DNA from: Streptomyces xinghaiensis S187
GTDB lineage: Bacteria > Actinomycetota > Actinomycetes > Streptomycetales > Streptomycetaceae
Reading direction: 5' to 3'
Assembly (NCBI RefSeq): GCF_000220705.2
Contig: NZ_CP023202.1
Location: 6,230,501 to 6,294,500, forward strand
DNA: 64,000 nucleotides
This document shows positions 8,337-16,198 of the stretch, piece by piece. Each line of letters begins with the position of its first letter. Position 1 is the stretch's first letter. The position numbers and the translations under genes are program-made. The notes beneath the pieces are model-generated. The model saw only the letters and a program-made list of their open reading frames with translations, searched no databases and was not told the DNA's origin.

Positions 8337-9512
8337 ATGGAGCAGGCGCAGGAGCACGGGCCGGGCCGCCGCGTACTGCTGGGGGCCGCGGCCCTCGGCG
8401 CGGGCGCAGCCGTCCTGGGCGCGGCGGGCACGGCGGCCGCGGCGGACACGGCGGATACGGCGGCGGCCACCGGCAAGGGCGGCCGGCGCCCGCACCGGGG
8501 GCTGCCGGTGCCCGCCGTCGTCGCCCACCGCGGCGCCAGCGGCTACCGGCCCGAACACACGCTCGGCGCCTACCAGTTCGCCCTCGACATGGGCGCGGAC
8601 GTCATCGAGCAGGACCTGGTGCCCACCCGCGACGGCCATCTGGTCTGCCGCCACGAGAACGACATCACCGGGACCACGGACGTCGCCGGCCACCCCGAGT
8701 TCGCCGGCCGGAAGACCACCAAGACCGTCGACGGCACGGAGATCACCGGCTGGTTCACCGAGGACTTCACCCTGGCTGAGCTCAAGACCCTGCGCGCGAC
8801 GGAGCGCATCCCGGCGGTCCGCCCGCACAACACCCTCTACGACGGCCGCTGGGAGATCCCCTCCTTCGAGGAGGTGCTCCGCTGGGCCGACCGCGAGGGC
8901 CGCCGCCGGGGCCGCCCGGTGTGGCTGCACGTCGAGACCAAGCACCCCAGCTACTTCCGGGGGATCGGTCTCGGGCTGGAGGAGCGGCTGGCGAAACTGC
9001 TGCGCCGGTACGGGCGGCACCGCAAGAACGCGCCGGTCTTCCTGCAGTCCTTCGAGCCGACCAGCATGGAGCGGATGAGCCGGCTGGTCTCCACGCCGCG
9101 CGTGGTGCTGCTGTGGACCGCCGACGACCGCCCCTGGGACTTCCGGGAGGCCGGCGACCCGCGGACCGTGGCCGATCTGGTCACCCCCGAGGGGCTGGCG
9201 TGGATCGCCGGCTTCGCGCAGGGCATCGGCCCTCTCCTCGACCTGGTGATTCCGAAGGACGCCGCCGGGAGGCTGACCACCCCCACCACACTCGTCGCCG
9301 ACGCGCACCGCGCCGGGCTGGTCCTGCACCCGTACACGATGCGGAACGAGAACACCTTCCTGCCCGCCGACTTCCGCCGCGGCACCGACCCGGCCGCGTA
9401 CGGGGACGCCTTCGGCGCGTACCGTGCCTACTTCGCCACCGGCATCGACGGGATCTTCACCGACAATCCGGACACGGCCCTCCTCGCGCGGGAGGACTTC
9501 CTGCGGGACTGA
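8337..9512 (+). CDS. glpQ: Tat-exported glycerophosphodiester phosphodiesterase
   Basis: The 391-residue protein hydrolyses glycerophosphodiesters to glycerol-3-phosphate and an alcohol outside the cytoplasm, supplying phosphate or glycerol. The N-terminus has a twin-arginine signal (GRRVLLGAAALGAG, Arg11-Arg12, then AAAAD). The catalytic HRGASGYRPEHT block starts at His64, with Glu73 and IEQDLV as metal ligands and HVETKHPSYF and TDNPD further on, as in periplasmic GlpQ enzymes. The symbol follows family usage. Phosphate control through PhoP is common for such genes; I did not identify clear PHO-box repeats upstream. Confidence 0.92.
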   Translation: MEQAQEHGPGRRVLLGAAALGAGAAVLGAAGTAAAADTADTAAATGKGGRRPHRGLPVPAVVAHRGASGYRPEHTLGAYQFALDMGADVIEQDLVPTRDGHLVCRHENDITGTTDVAGHPEFAGRKTTKTVDGTEITGWFTEDFTLAELKTLRATERIPAVRPHNTLYDGRWEIPSFEEVLRWADREGRRRGRPVWLHVETKHPSYFRGIGLGLEERLAKLLRRYGRHRKNAPVFLQSFEPTSMERMSRLVSTPRVVLLWTADDRPWDFREAGDPRTVADLVTPEGLAWIAGFAQGIGPLLDLVIPKDAAGRLTTPTTLVADAHRAGLVLHPYTMRNENTFLPADFRRGTDPAAYGDAFGAYRAYFATGIDGIFTDNPDTALLAREDFLRD

Positions 9513-9540
9513 GCCCCGGACGCCGTCCGCGCCACCGGCC

Positions 9541-9597
9541 CGGGGCCGGGTCAAGGGCCCAGGTCAAGGGGCCGGGTCAAGGGCTCGCGTCAGGGGC
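9541..9597. repeat. Four degenerate copies of a 13-base GGGTCAA repeat
   Basis: Successive units GGCCGGGTCAAG, GGCCCAGGTCAAG, GGGCCGGGTCAAG and GGCTCGCGTCAGG follow glpQ directly. No strong hairpin forms. Confidence 0.6.
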
Positions 9598-9675
9598 GGG
9601 CGGTCCGTCGACACGGACGGGTGAGTTCGGGGAACAGGCGAAACCATCCTGCATCCCCCGGGTGTCCCGGACGGC

Positions 9676-10230
9676 ATGACACCGAGTGACCTGCTCCTCC
9701 GGCTGCGCCCGTTGCTCGCGGCCGAGGCGGCGGCCGAGGCCCACGGCACGGCCGTGGAGGCCGCCGACCTCGAACAGGGCGTCTGGCTGCGCCTGCTGGA
9801 ACACCGCCGGGAGAGCGGTCCGATGCCGGAGCGGGCGGCGGCGGAGTGGCTGCGGGCCGCCGTCCGCAGCGAGGGGCGCGGGGCCCGGCTCCGGGCCCGC
9901 CGCGAGGTGCCGTACGCCCCGGTGGACGGCGGGGAGCCGGCCGCCGCCGGCCGGGTCCGGGCGGCCGGCCCGTCCGGTGTGGAGGAGCGGGTGCTGGCGG
10001 CCGAGGAGCGGCGCGAACTGTGGAGCGCGGTGCGCCGGCTGCCCGGCCGGTGCCCCGGTCTGCTGGCTGCGATGCTGTCCCCCCGCGACCCGACGTACCG
10101 GGAAATCGCAGGCGCGTTGGGAATCTCACAGGGAAGTCTTGGGCCGATTCGTTCCCGGTGCCTGGGATGTCTGCGCAGAATGCTCACGGCGGAGGTTGCG
10201 GCTCCCGGACTTCGGGGAAGGGAGCGTTAG
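9676..10230 (+). CDS. Sigma-70-like protein, small
   Basis: A 184-residue protein whose C-terminal third resembles sigma region 4: RRLPGRCPGLLAAMLSP, then YREIAGALGISQGSLGPIRSRCLGCLRRML, a helix-turn-helix. The N-terminal part is helical and could be a reduced region 2 (VEAADLEQGVWLRLLEHRRE), but the usual aromatic -10 recognition pattern is not obvious. No anti-sigma gene is adjacent. It is probably a stand-alone ECF-like regulator or a diverged homologue. The ribosome-binding site is weak. A GNAT gene follows after about 110 bases. Confidence 0.7.
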   Translation: MTPSDLLLRLRPLLAAEAAAEAHGTAVEAADLEQGVWLRLLEHRRESGPMPERAAAEWLRAAVRSEGRGARLRARREVPYAPVDGGEPAAAGRVRAAGPSGVEERVLAAEERRELWSAVRRLPGRCPGLLAAMLSPRDPTYREIAGALGISQGSLGPIRSRCLGCLRRMLTAEVAAPGLRGRER

Positions 10231-10343
10231 CCGACCGGAGCCATGGACGCGGCGAATCCGTTTGCCGCTCCGGTCAGGGCATCCGGCCCGGGCGCCCCAC
10301 CCTCAACCGCGCCCGGGCGATTCGAAAGGGGAGGCGTGCGCGT

Positions 10344-10847
10344 ATGGGCATGAGCGTGACCATCTCTGCGGCGGCCGATGAGGACGCCGAACAGATCCTC
10401 AAACTCCAGTACCTCTGCTACCAGCGCGAGGCGGAGCTGTACGGCGACTACGGCATCGAACCGCTGACCCAGTCCCTGGACGACCTCCGCGCCGAGCTGG
10501 GCCGGAGCCTGGTGCTCGTCGCCCGGCTCGGCACGGAGGTCGTCGGATCCGTGCGCGGGACGGTGGACGCCGACGGCACCGCGGGCATCGCCAAACTCAT
10601 CGTCCATCCGCGGATGCAGCGGCACGGTCTCGGCGGGCGGCTGCTCGCCGCGATCGAGACGCGGCTGGCCGAGGAGTCGGAGGCCAAGCGCTACCGCCTT
10701 CTCACGGGCCACCGCAGCGAGGGCAATCTGCGGCTGTACCGGCGCTGCGGCTACGCGCCGGTCGGCACCGAGCAGATCTCGCGCGGGCTGAGTCTGGTGA
10801 CCCTGGAGAAGGGCGCCGAGGTCGGCAGTCTGGTCGCCAGCGCCTGA
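10344..10847 (+). CDS. GNAT family N-acetyltransferase
   Basis: The 167-residue acetyltransferase has the acetyl-CoA pyrophosphate loop in IVHPRMQRHGLGGRLLAAIE and a C-terminal LTGHRSEGNLRLYRRCGYAPVG, the usual motif A/B arrangement. GGGGAGG precedes ATG 10344; a second in-frame ATG lies two codons later. The substrate is unknown, and the neighbours (sigma-like protein, membrane proteins) give no clue. Confidence 0.85.
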   Translation: MGMSVTISAAADEDAEQILKLQYLCYQREAELYGDYGIEPLTQSLDDLRAELGRSLVLVARLGTEVVGSVRGTVDADGTAGIAKLIVHPRMQRHGLGGRLLAAIETRLAEESEAKRYRLLTGHRSEGNLRLYRRCGYAPVGTEQISRGLSLVTLEKGAEVGSLVASA

Positions 10848-10991
10848 TCCGCGTACGCGGTCCCACCCCGGGCCGGCCGGTACGGCACACGCCGTGGCGG
10901 CCGGCCCGCCGCATGTCCGGCTCCCCGGACCCGGGCTCCCCGTGCCCCCGATGCCGGTGCCCGGCCGCGGGCCCGGCCGTGTCGCCGGCCG

Positions 10992-11462
10992 TCAGGTGCG
11001 GCGGGCGCCGCGCAGCCAGAACAGCGCCGCGACGGGCAGCACCAGCGGCAGGAAGAGATAGCCCATCCCGTAGTCGGACCAGACGGTGGCGTCGGGGAAG
11101 GCCGAGGGGTCCACCAGGGTCCAGGTGCCCACGGCCAGAACGCCCGTCAGTTCGAGTCCGCAGCAGACCTGCCCGATCCGCCGGGCGCCCTCGCCGCCCC
11201 GTACGAGCGAGAAGAGGATGACCGCGTACACGCAGGCCGCGGCGGCGGAGAGGACGTACGCGAGCGGGGCCTCGTCGAACTTCATCAGCATCTGCGCGAT
11301 GGAGCGCGAGGCGGCGCCGACGGTGAAGACGCCGTAGAGCAGGACGAGCAGCCGGCCCGGACCGCTGCCGAGCCGCAGGCGGTCCCCGGCGGCCGGGGGA
11401 GTGGCGGGGCCGGGCCGGGGCGCGGTGTCCGGGGCTGCGGTGTCCGGGGTCCGTTCAGGCAC
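10992..11462 (-). CDS. Four-helix membrane protein, unknown function
   Basis: A 156-residue protein with an Ala/Pro-rich cytosolic N-terminus (1-33) and four hydrophobic helices (about 36-60, 66-87, 98-116, 130-150). It overlaps the stop of the upstream gene by eight bases, so the two are translationally coupled and may form a complex. No catalytic motif is visible; I do not recognise the family. Confidence 0.7.
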   Translation of the reverse strand: MPERTPDTAAPDTAPRPGPATPPAAGDRLRLGSGPGRLLVLLYGVFTVGAASRSIAQMLMKFDEAPLAYVLSAAAACVYAVILFSLVRGGEGARRIGQVCCGLELTGVLAVGTWTLVDPSAFPDATVWSDYGMGYLFLPLVLPVAALFWLRGARRT

Positions 11463-11826
11463 CGGGACCGCCTCCCCAGATGTCGTGGAGCCGTACCTCC
11501 AGCACGGCCAGCACCACCGCTCCGGCCGCCACCGTCACCGAGCCCCAGCGGGTCCGCTCGGCCAGGGACAGGAAACCGGCGGCGGGTACGGCCGCGGCCG
11601 CGCCCAGCAGATAGGCGAGGAAGATCCCGGTGCCGCCCTCCGGCCGGTCGCCGCCCGCCAGCCGGACGATGCCGACCGCCATCTGGGCCAGCGCGAGCAC
11701 GCTCACCACGGCCATCCCGATGAAGTGCCAGTCCTTGGTGGGCTGGTCGCGGTAGGCCGCGAAACCGCACCAGGCGGCGAGCGCGAGAGCGGCCGCGGAG
11801 ACCGCGAGCGTCAGTGCGGTGATCAC
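11455..11826 (-). CDS. Four-helix membrane protein, coupled to the next gene
   Basis: A 123-residue integral membrane protein (VITALTLAVSAAALALAAW, DWHFIGMAVVSVLALAQMAVG, GIFLAYLLGAAAAVPAAGF, SVTVAAGAVVLAVLEVRLH). GTG at 11826 is preceded by GGAGG at good spacing; the frame is open for 55 codons upstream, but that part is Arg/Pro-rich and looks untranslated. It overlaps the following membrane gene by eight bases. Function unknown. Confidence 0.7.
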   Translation of the reverse strand: MITALTLAVSAAALALAAWCGFAAYRDQPTKDWHFIGMAVVSVLALAQMAVGIVRLAGGDRPEGGTGIFLAYLLGAAAAVPAAGFLSLAERTRWGSVTVAAGAVVLAVLEVRLHDIWGGGPGA

Positions 11827-12139
11827 GGGTACCGCCTCCGGCGGTGGTGCGGGCCGCTCTGCGGGCGGCCGGGCGGAGGGAGAGGCATGGAACGACTTTA
11901 GTGCGCCCGCTCCGGGCCGCCGCGCCCGCCCCCGCGCCCGTCCCCGCGCCCGGCCGTACGGCGTGGTGCCGGCCACAGCCGGTGGCGCCACGCGTACGGC
12001 CGGACCCCGGGCGATGCCCGGCGGACCAGGGGTTTCCGCCGGTACGGCCGGTCCGCCCGATGTCCGGCATCCGATCGCCGTTGTCCATCATGTGGATAGT
12101 TGTGATCGTTCGGTGCCGGGGTCTGTTTAACTGGGGCGC
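11827..12139. other. Divergent promoter region of the membrane pair and the metNIQ leader
   Basis: The first 200 bases are simple GC-rich CGCCCG-type sequence. AT content rises near 12070-12130, where TTTAAC (12126-12131) is a plausible -10 for the leader peptide, about ten bases before its start; TGATCG 17 bases upstream is a weak -35. No other gene is supported. Confidence 0.45.
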
Positions 12140-12226
12140 ATGACCACGACGAGCAGCCGCATCACCGCGACCGAGGCGATCCAGACGCCCGGTGCTCGCC
12201 GCATGTGTCGAATGTGCCGCCCCTGA
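12140..12226 (+). CDS. Putative 28-residue attenuation leader peptide of metNIQ
   Basis: An open frame from ATG 12140 (after CTGGGGCGC) ends in TGA at 12224-12226. The peptide begins MTTTSSRITA and ends ARRMCRMCRP, so Met and Cys codons alternate just before the stop. It sits upstream of a methionine-type importer operon and is followed by about 220 bases rich in hairpins. Actinobacteria use short uORFs with clustered cysteine codons to sense charged tRNA-Cys, and many Streptomyces sulfur genes carry such leaders. Ribosome stalling here when Cys (or Met) is scarce would favour expression of metNIQ. The gene is too short for routine ORF finding; assignment rests on position, codon content and the downstream structure. 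Confidence 0.7.
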   Translation: MTTTSSRITATEAIQTPGARRMCRMCRP

Positions 12227-12450
12227 GGGCCCCTCTCCCGCTCCTCGCGCCCCGAAGCGAGCCCCCGCGGCCGTGCCGCCCCGCCACGCCGGGCGCACCG
12301 TGCCGCGACGCCCCGCGCCATGAAGGCCCCGTCCGGCCGCGCCCGGACGCCGCGGCGTCGTGACGCCACCGGGCCGCGCCCCTCCGTGGCCGCGGCCCGC
12401 CCCGTACCCGTATGTCCCGCGCGGCGCCCCCGTGCGCCGCGCGCTCGAAA
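12227..12450 (+). promoter_or_regulatory. Hairpin-rich leader between leader peptide and metN (candidate attenuator)
   Basis: Several stems can form: CGTCCGG/CCGGACG within 12330-12350, GGCGTC-GT-GACGCC just after it, and GCGCGGCGC (12419-12427) with GCGCCGCGC (12434-12442), whose end is nine bases before the metN GTG. The last stem would mask the metN start region. No SAM-riboswitch core was recognised. Confidence 0.45.
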
Positions 12451-13542
12451 GTGACGGATATCCCTGTGATCACCACCCAGGACCTGACCAAGGTCTACCG
12501 CTCCCGGGACGGCCGGGAGACCACCGCCCTGGACGGTGTCGGCCTGCACGTCCGCGAGGGGGAGGTGTACGGCGTCCTCGGCCGGAGCGGCGCCGGCAAG
12601 TCCACCCTCATCCGCTGCGTCAACCTGCTGGAGCGGCCCACCGCCGGCACGGTCACCGTCGACGGCCGGGACCTCACCGCGCTCGCCGGGCGCGGCCCCC
12701 GCGCCGGCGCGGAGCTGCGCCGGGCCCGGACCCGGATCGGCATGGTCTTCCAGCACTTCAACCTGCTCTCCTCGCGCACCGTCCGGGCCAACGTCGAACT
12801 GCCGCTGGAAATCCTCGGCCTCACCCGCCGCGAACGCGAGCGCAAGGCCCTGGACCTGCTCGACCTGGTCGGCCTCGCCGACAAGGCGCGCTCCTACCCG
12901 GCGCAGCTCTCCGGCGGCCAGAAGCAGCGCGTCGGCATCGCCCGCGCCCTGGCCGGCGACCCCAAGGTGCTGCTCTCCGACGAGGCGACCTCCGCGCTCG
13001 ACCCCGAGACCACCCGCTCCGTGCTCCAGCTGCTCCGCGACCTGAACCGGCAGCTCGGGCTGACGATCCTCCTCATCACCCACGAGATGGACGTCGTCAA
13101 GGCCGTCTGCGACTCCGCCGCCCTGATGCGCGAGGGCCGGATCACGGAGTCCGGCACCGTGCCGGAACTGCTCGCCACCCCCGGGTCCGAACTGGCCCGT
13201 GAGCTCTTCCCGGTGGCCGGCCAGGCGTCCGGCGAGAACCGGACCGTCGTGGACGTCACCTTCCACGGCGACAGCGCCACCCAGCCGGTCATCTCCCGGC
13301 TCGCACGGACGTACAACGTCGACATCACCGTCCTGGGCGCCGCGATGGACACCGTCGCGGGCCGCCAGGTCGGCCGGATGCGCATCGAACTGCCCGGCCC
13401 CTTCGAGGAGAACGTCGTGCCGATCGGATATCTGCGCGAGCAGGGCCTGGGCATCGAGATCGTGCGCGCCCCGGGCACCCCGGAGGCCGAGGGCACCAGC
13501 GGGACCGCCGCCGGGCTGCTGGTCCGCGGAGGTGCCCGGTGA
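12451..13542 (+). CDS. metN: Methionine-type ABC importer, ATP-binding protein
   Basis: A 363-residue ATPase powering import of methionine or a relative. Walker A GRSGAGKS is at 44-51, the Q-loop is Gln101 (MVFQHFNLL), the signature LSGGQKQR is at 153-160, Walker B VLLSDE at 173-178 and the switch His at 211. A C-terminal NIL domain (about 270-345, RTVVDVTFHGDSATQPVISRL onward) is the regulatory methionine-binding domain diagnostic of MetN. GTG 12451 and GTG 12466 are both possible starts; neither has a clear ribosome-binding site, which fits control by the upstream structure. Its stop overlaps metI (GTGA). Confidence 0.92.
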   Translation: MTDIPVITTQDLTKVYRSRDGRETTALDGVGLHVREGEVYGVLGRSGAGKSTLIRCVNLLERPTAGTVTVDGRDLTALAGRGPRAGAELRRARTRIGMVFQHFNLLSSRTVRANVELPLEILGLTRRERERKALDLLDLVGLADKARSYPAQLSGGQKQRVGIARALAGDPKVLLSDEATSALDPETTRSVLQLLRDLNRQLGLTILLITHEMDVVKAVCDSAALMREGRITESGTVPELLATPGSELARELFPVAGQASGENRTVVDVTFHGDSATQPVISRLARTYNVDITVLGAAMDTVAGRQVGRMRIELPGPFEENVVPIGYLREQGLGIEIVRAPGTPEAEGTSGTAAGLLVRGGAR

Positions 13543-14246
13543 CCTGGTCCGAGATGCAGCCGCTGCTGTCCGCCGCCACGCTCGACACCCTCTACATGGT
13601 GGGCTGGTCCACGGTCTACGCGCTCCTCGGCGGACTGCCGCTGGGCGTGCTGCTGGTGCTGACGGGCGAGGGCGGCCTGCTGCGCAACGGCCCCGTCAAC
13701 AAGGTGACCGGAGCCGTCGTCAACGTCGGCCGCTCGCTGCCCTTCTTCATCCTCATGATCGCGCTGATCCCGTTCAGCACCCTGGTGGTCGGCACCTCCA
13801 TCGGCCCCACGGCGGCCGTCGTCCCGCTGGCCGTCAGCGCCGTCCCGTTCTTCGCCCGGCTGGTGGAGACGGCCGTCCGCGAGGTCGACGACGGACTCGT
13901 CGAGGCCGTGCAGGCGATGGGCGGCTCCACCTGGACGGTGGTCCGCAAGGCGCTGCTGCCGCAGGCCCTGCCGTCCCTCGTCGCGGGCCTCACCACCACC
14001 GTGATCGCCCTCATCGGCTACTCGGCCATGGCCGGCGCGGTCGGCGGCGGCGGGCTCGGCAACCTCGCCAAGACCTACGGCTACCAGCGGTTCGAGACCG
14101 ACCTCATGCTCATCACCGTGGTGCTGCTGATCGTCCTCGTCAGCGCCGTGCAGCTGGCTGGCGATCTCGTGGTGCGCGCCCTGGCCCGGCGCGGCCGTTC
14201 CGGGACCGGCCCGGTACGGAAACGCCGGCTCCGCGCCGCGCGCTGA
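13539..14246 (+). CDS. metI: Methionine-type ABC importer, permease
   Basis: This 235-residue inner-membrane permease has about five helices. The loop that docks on the ATPase, EAVQAMGGSTWTVVRKALLP, is at about 128-147, followed by GYSAMAGAVGGGGLGNLA, highly typical of MetI. The GTG start at 13539 overlaps the metN stop by four bases, so the pair is translationally coupled. metQ follows 132 bases later. Confidence 0.94.
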   Translation: MTWSEMQPLLSAATLDTLYMVGWSTVYALLGGLPLGVLLVLTGEGGLLRNGPVNKVTGAVVNVGRSLPFFILMIALIPFSTLVVGTSIGPTAAVVPLAVSAVPFFARLVETAVREVDDGLVEAVQAMGGSTWTVVRKALLPQALPSLVAGLTTTVIALIGYSAMAGAVGGGGLGNLAKTYGYQRFETDLMLITVVLLIVLVSAVQLAGDLVVRALARRGRSGTGPVRKRRLRAAR

Positions 14247-14378
14247 CCCCGCCGCCACCCCGGGCCGCCTCGCGCGGCCACCCGAAACCTCCGGCCCGCC
14301 CGCTCCACACCGGGCGGGGCCGGACCCGGAGCCCGGACCCTTTGCCGGGCGGAACCACCCGCAAGAAAGGCACTCTTC

Positions 14379-15251
14379 GTGCGTACCCCGCTGATATCCC
14401 TCCGCAAGCCCGCCACCCTCAAGGCCGCGACGGCCGCCGCTGCCGCCGCCCTCACCCTCGGCGCCTGCTCGGCCCCCTCCGACGCCGGTCCCGGCTCCGG
14501 CGGCGACTCCGCGGACGCCCCGCTCACCGTCGCCGCCACCCCCACCCCGCACGGCGACATCCTCGCCTACGTCAAGAAGAACCTGGCCGCCGACGCCGGA
14601 CTCGACCTGGAGATCCGGGAGTTCGACGACTACGTCCTCCCCAACACCGCCACCGAGAGCGGCGAGGTCGACGCCAACTTCTTCCAGCACAAGCCCTACC
14701 TCGACGACTTCAACGAGCAGAAGGGCACCCACATCGTGCCCGTCGTCAACGTCGAGATCGAACCGCTGGGCCTCTACTCCGAGAAGCTCGGCGGCATCGG
14801 GAAGCTGAAGCCCGGCCACACCGTCGCCCTCCCGGACGACGCCACCAACGAGGGCCGCGCCCTCAAGCTCCTCGCCGACCACGGCGCCATCGAACTCGCG
14901 AAGGGCACCGGCAGCGACGCCACCCTCGGCGACGTCACGGACGACAAGGGCCTGGAGTTCAAGGAGCTGGAGGCCGCCCAGATCCCCACCCGGCTCGGTG
15001 ACGTCGACGCCGCCGTGATCAACGGCAACTACGCCATCGGCGCCGGGCTCAAGCCCGCGAAGGACGCCCTCGTCCTGGAGAAGACCGAGGGCAACCCGTA
15101 CGCCAACTTCCTCGCCGTGAAGAAGGGCAACGAGGACGACCCGCGGGTCGAGAAGCTCGCCCGGCTCCTCAACTCCGAGGAGGTCGAGGACTTCATCGAA
15201 AAGCGGTTCGAGGGCTCCGTCCTGCCCGCCTTCGGAGCCGTCGCGTCCTGA
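14379..15251 (+). CDS. metQ: Methionine-type ABC importer, substrate-binding lipoprotein
   Basis: The 290-residue NlpA/MetQ-family lipoprotein has lipobox LGAC with the lipidated Cys30. The binding domain shows family hallmarks: TPTPHGDILAYVKKNLA, DYVLPNTATESGEVDANFFQHKPYL, VALPDDATNEGRALKLL and AAVINGNYAIGAGL. It completes metN-metI-metQ. Ligand could be L-Met, D-Met or another sulfur compound; the Met/Cys-containing leader suggests a sulfur amino acid. A strong hairpin follows. Confidence 0.93.
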   Translation: MRTPLISLRKPATLKAATAAAAAALTLGACSAPSDAGPGSGGDSADAPLTVAATPTPHGDILAYVKKNLAADAGLDLEIREFDDYVLPNTATESGEVDANFFQHKPYLDDFNEQKGTHIVPVVNVEIEPLGLYSEKLGGIGKLKPGHTVALPDDATNEGRALKLLADHGAIELAKGTGSDATLGDVTDDKGLEFKELEAAQIPTRLGDVDAAVINGNYAIGAGLKPAKDALVLEKTEGNPYANFLAVKKGNEDDPRVEKLARLLNSEEVEDFIEKRFEGSVLPAFGAVAS

Positions 15252-15301
15252 CCCGGCGGCACCCCGGGCCGCGCTCCGGCCCGCCCGGGAACCGGCCCCC
15301 G

Positions 15302-15337
15302 GGCCGCGGGCCCCGCCACCGCGCGGGGCCCGCGGCC
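15302..15337 (+). terminator. metNIQ terminator hairpin
   Basis: GGCCGCGGGCCCCGC pairs perfectly with GCGGGGCCCGCGGCC (15 bp, six-base loop) 50 bases after the metQ stop. Confidence 0.75.
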
Positions 15338-15424
15338 GTCCCGTCCGCCCCACCCGGCGCTGCGCCCTCCCGCGCCGATGCTGCATGCTGGGCTGTCCAG
15401 CAGACCCCGGACCCGGAGCGGCCC

Positions 15425-16060
15425 ATGACCCCCACTTTCCCGGACATCACGATCAGCACCGACCGCCTGGTGCTGCGCCCGTTCGAGGAGGGTGACGTGC
15501 CCGCCCTCGCGGACATGATGAACGACGAACTCGTCACGGCCTGGACCTCCGCCCCCCACCCGTACACCCTGGACGACGCCCGCGACTGGGCCGGCCGCGC
15601 CGCTCCCGCCGAGCGCACCGAGGGCCGCGGCATCGTCTTCGCCGTCGCCGAGTTCCTCACCCAGCGGCTGGTCGGCTCCGTCCACCTGCGGAACACCAAC
15701 TGGCGCTGCCGCTCCACCGAGATCGGCTACGTCACCGCGCCCTGGGCCCGCGGTGAGGGCTACGCCAGCGAGGCGGTGCGCGCCGTCGCCCAGTGGCTCT
15801 TCCGCCACCAGGGCTTCGAACGGCTCGAACTGCGCACCGCCGCCGACAACACCGCCTCCCAGCAGGTCGCGCAGAAGACCGGCTGCATCAGCGAGGGCGT
15901 GCTGCGGAACGCCTGGATAGCCCGCACCCGCACCGAGGACGGCGGCTGGGCGGACATCCGTACCGACCTGATCGTCTGGAGCCTGCTCCCCGAGGATCTG
16001 GACGACCTCGACGAGGAGACGGCGAAGGGGGACCGGGCCGCTTACGCCGACTGGAACTGA
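15425..16060 (+). CDS. RimJ/RimL-type GNAT acetyltransferase
   Basis: The 211-residue protein opens with ITISTDRLVLRPFEEGDVPALADMM, the hallmark of the RimJ/RimL group. The acetyl-CoA site is in IGYVTAPWARGEGYASEAVRAVAQWLF, followed by LRTAADNTASQQVAQKTG. It probably acetylates a protein N-terminus or a small amine. A C-terminal acidic tail (LPEDLDDLDEE) extends the fold by about 25 residues. ATG 15425 has no strong Shine-Dalgarno. Confidence 0.88.
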   Translation: MTPTFPDITISTDRLVLRPFEEGDVPALADMMNDELVTAWTSAPHPYTLDDARDWAGRAAPAERTEGRGIVFAVAEFLTQRLVGSVHLRNTNWRCRSTEIGYVTAPWARGEGYASEAVRAVAQWLFRHQGFERLELRTAADNTASQQVAQKTGCISEGVLRNAWIARTRTEDGGWADIRTDLIVWSLLPEDLDDLDEETAKGDRAAYADWN

Positions 16061-16198
16061 CGCGCCGGGCGGCGCCCCCGCCCGCGGCCGGAACCGGCGG
16101 CCCCTGCGCGCGATGCCCCGGGCCCACCGGGGTACCCTCACCGTGCCCGCCCACCCCCGCGGGCTTTCGTGCGCGACTTTCCCAGGAGACTGACGACG

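Noticed and set aside
12227..12450. SAM riboswitch controlling metN
   Set aside because: The conserved SAM-I or SAM-II cores are not recognisable; the leader peptide with downstream stems explains the region better.
12894..15386. Minus-strand frame opposite metNIQ
   Set aside because: It is antisense to three well-defined transporter genes, with no domains and no ribosome-binding site.
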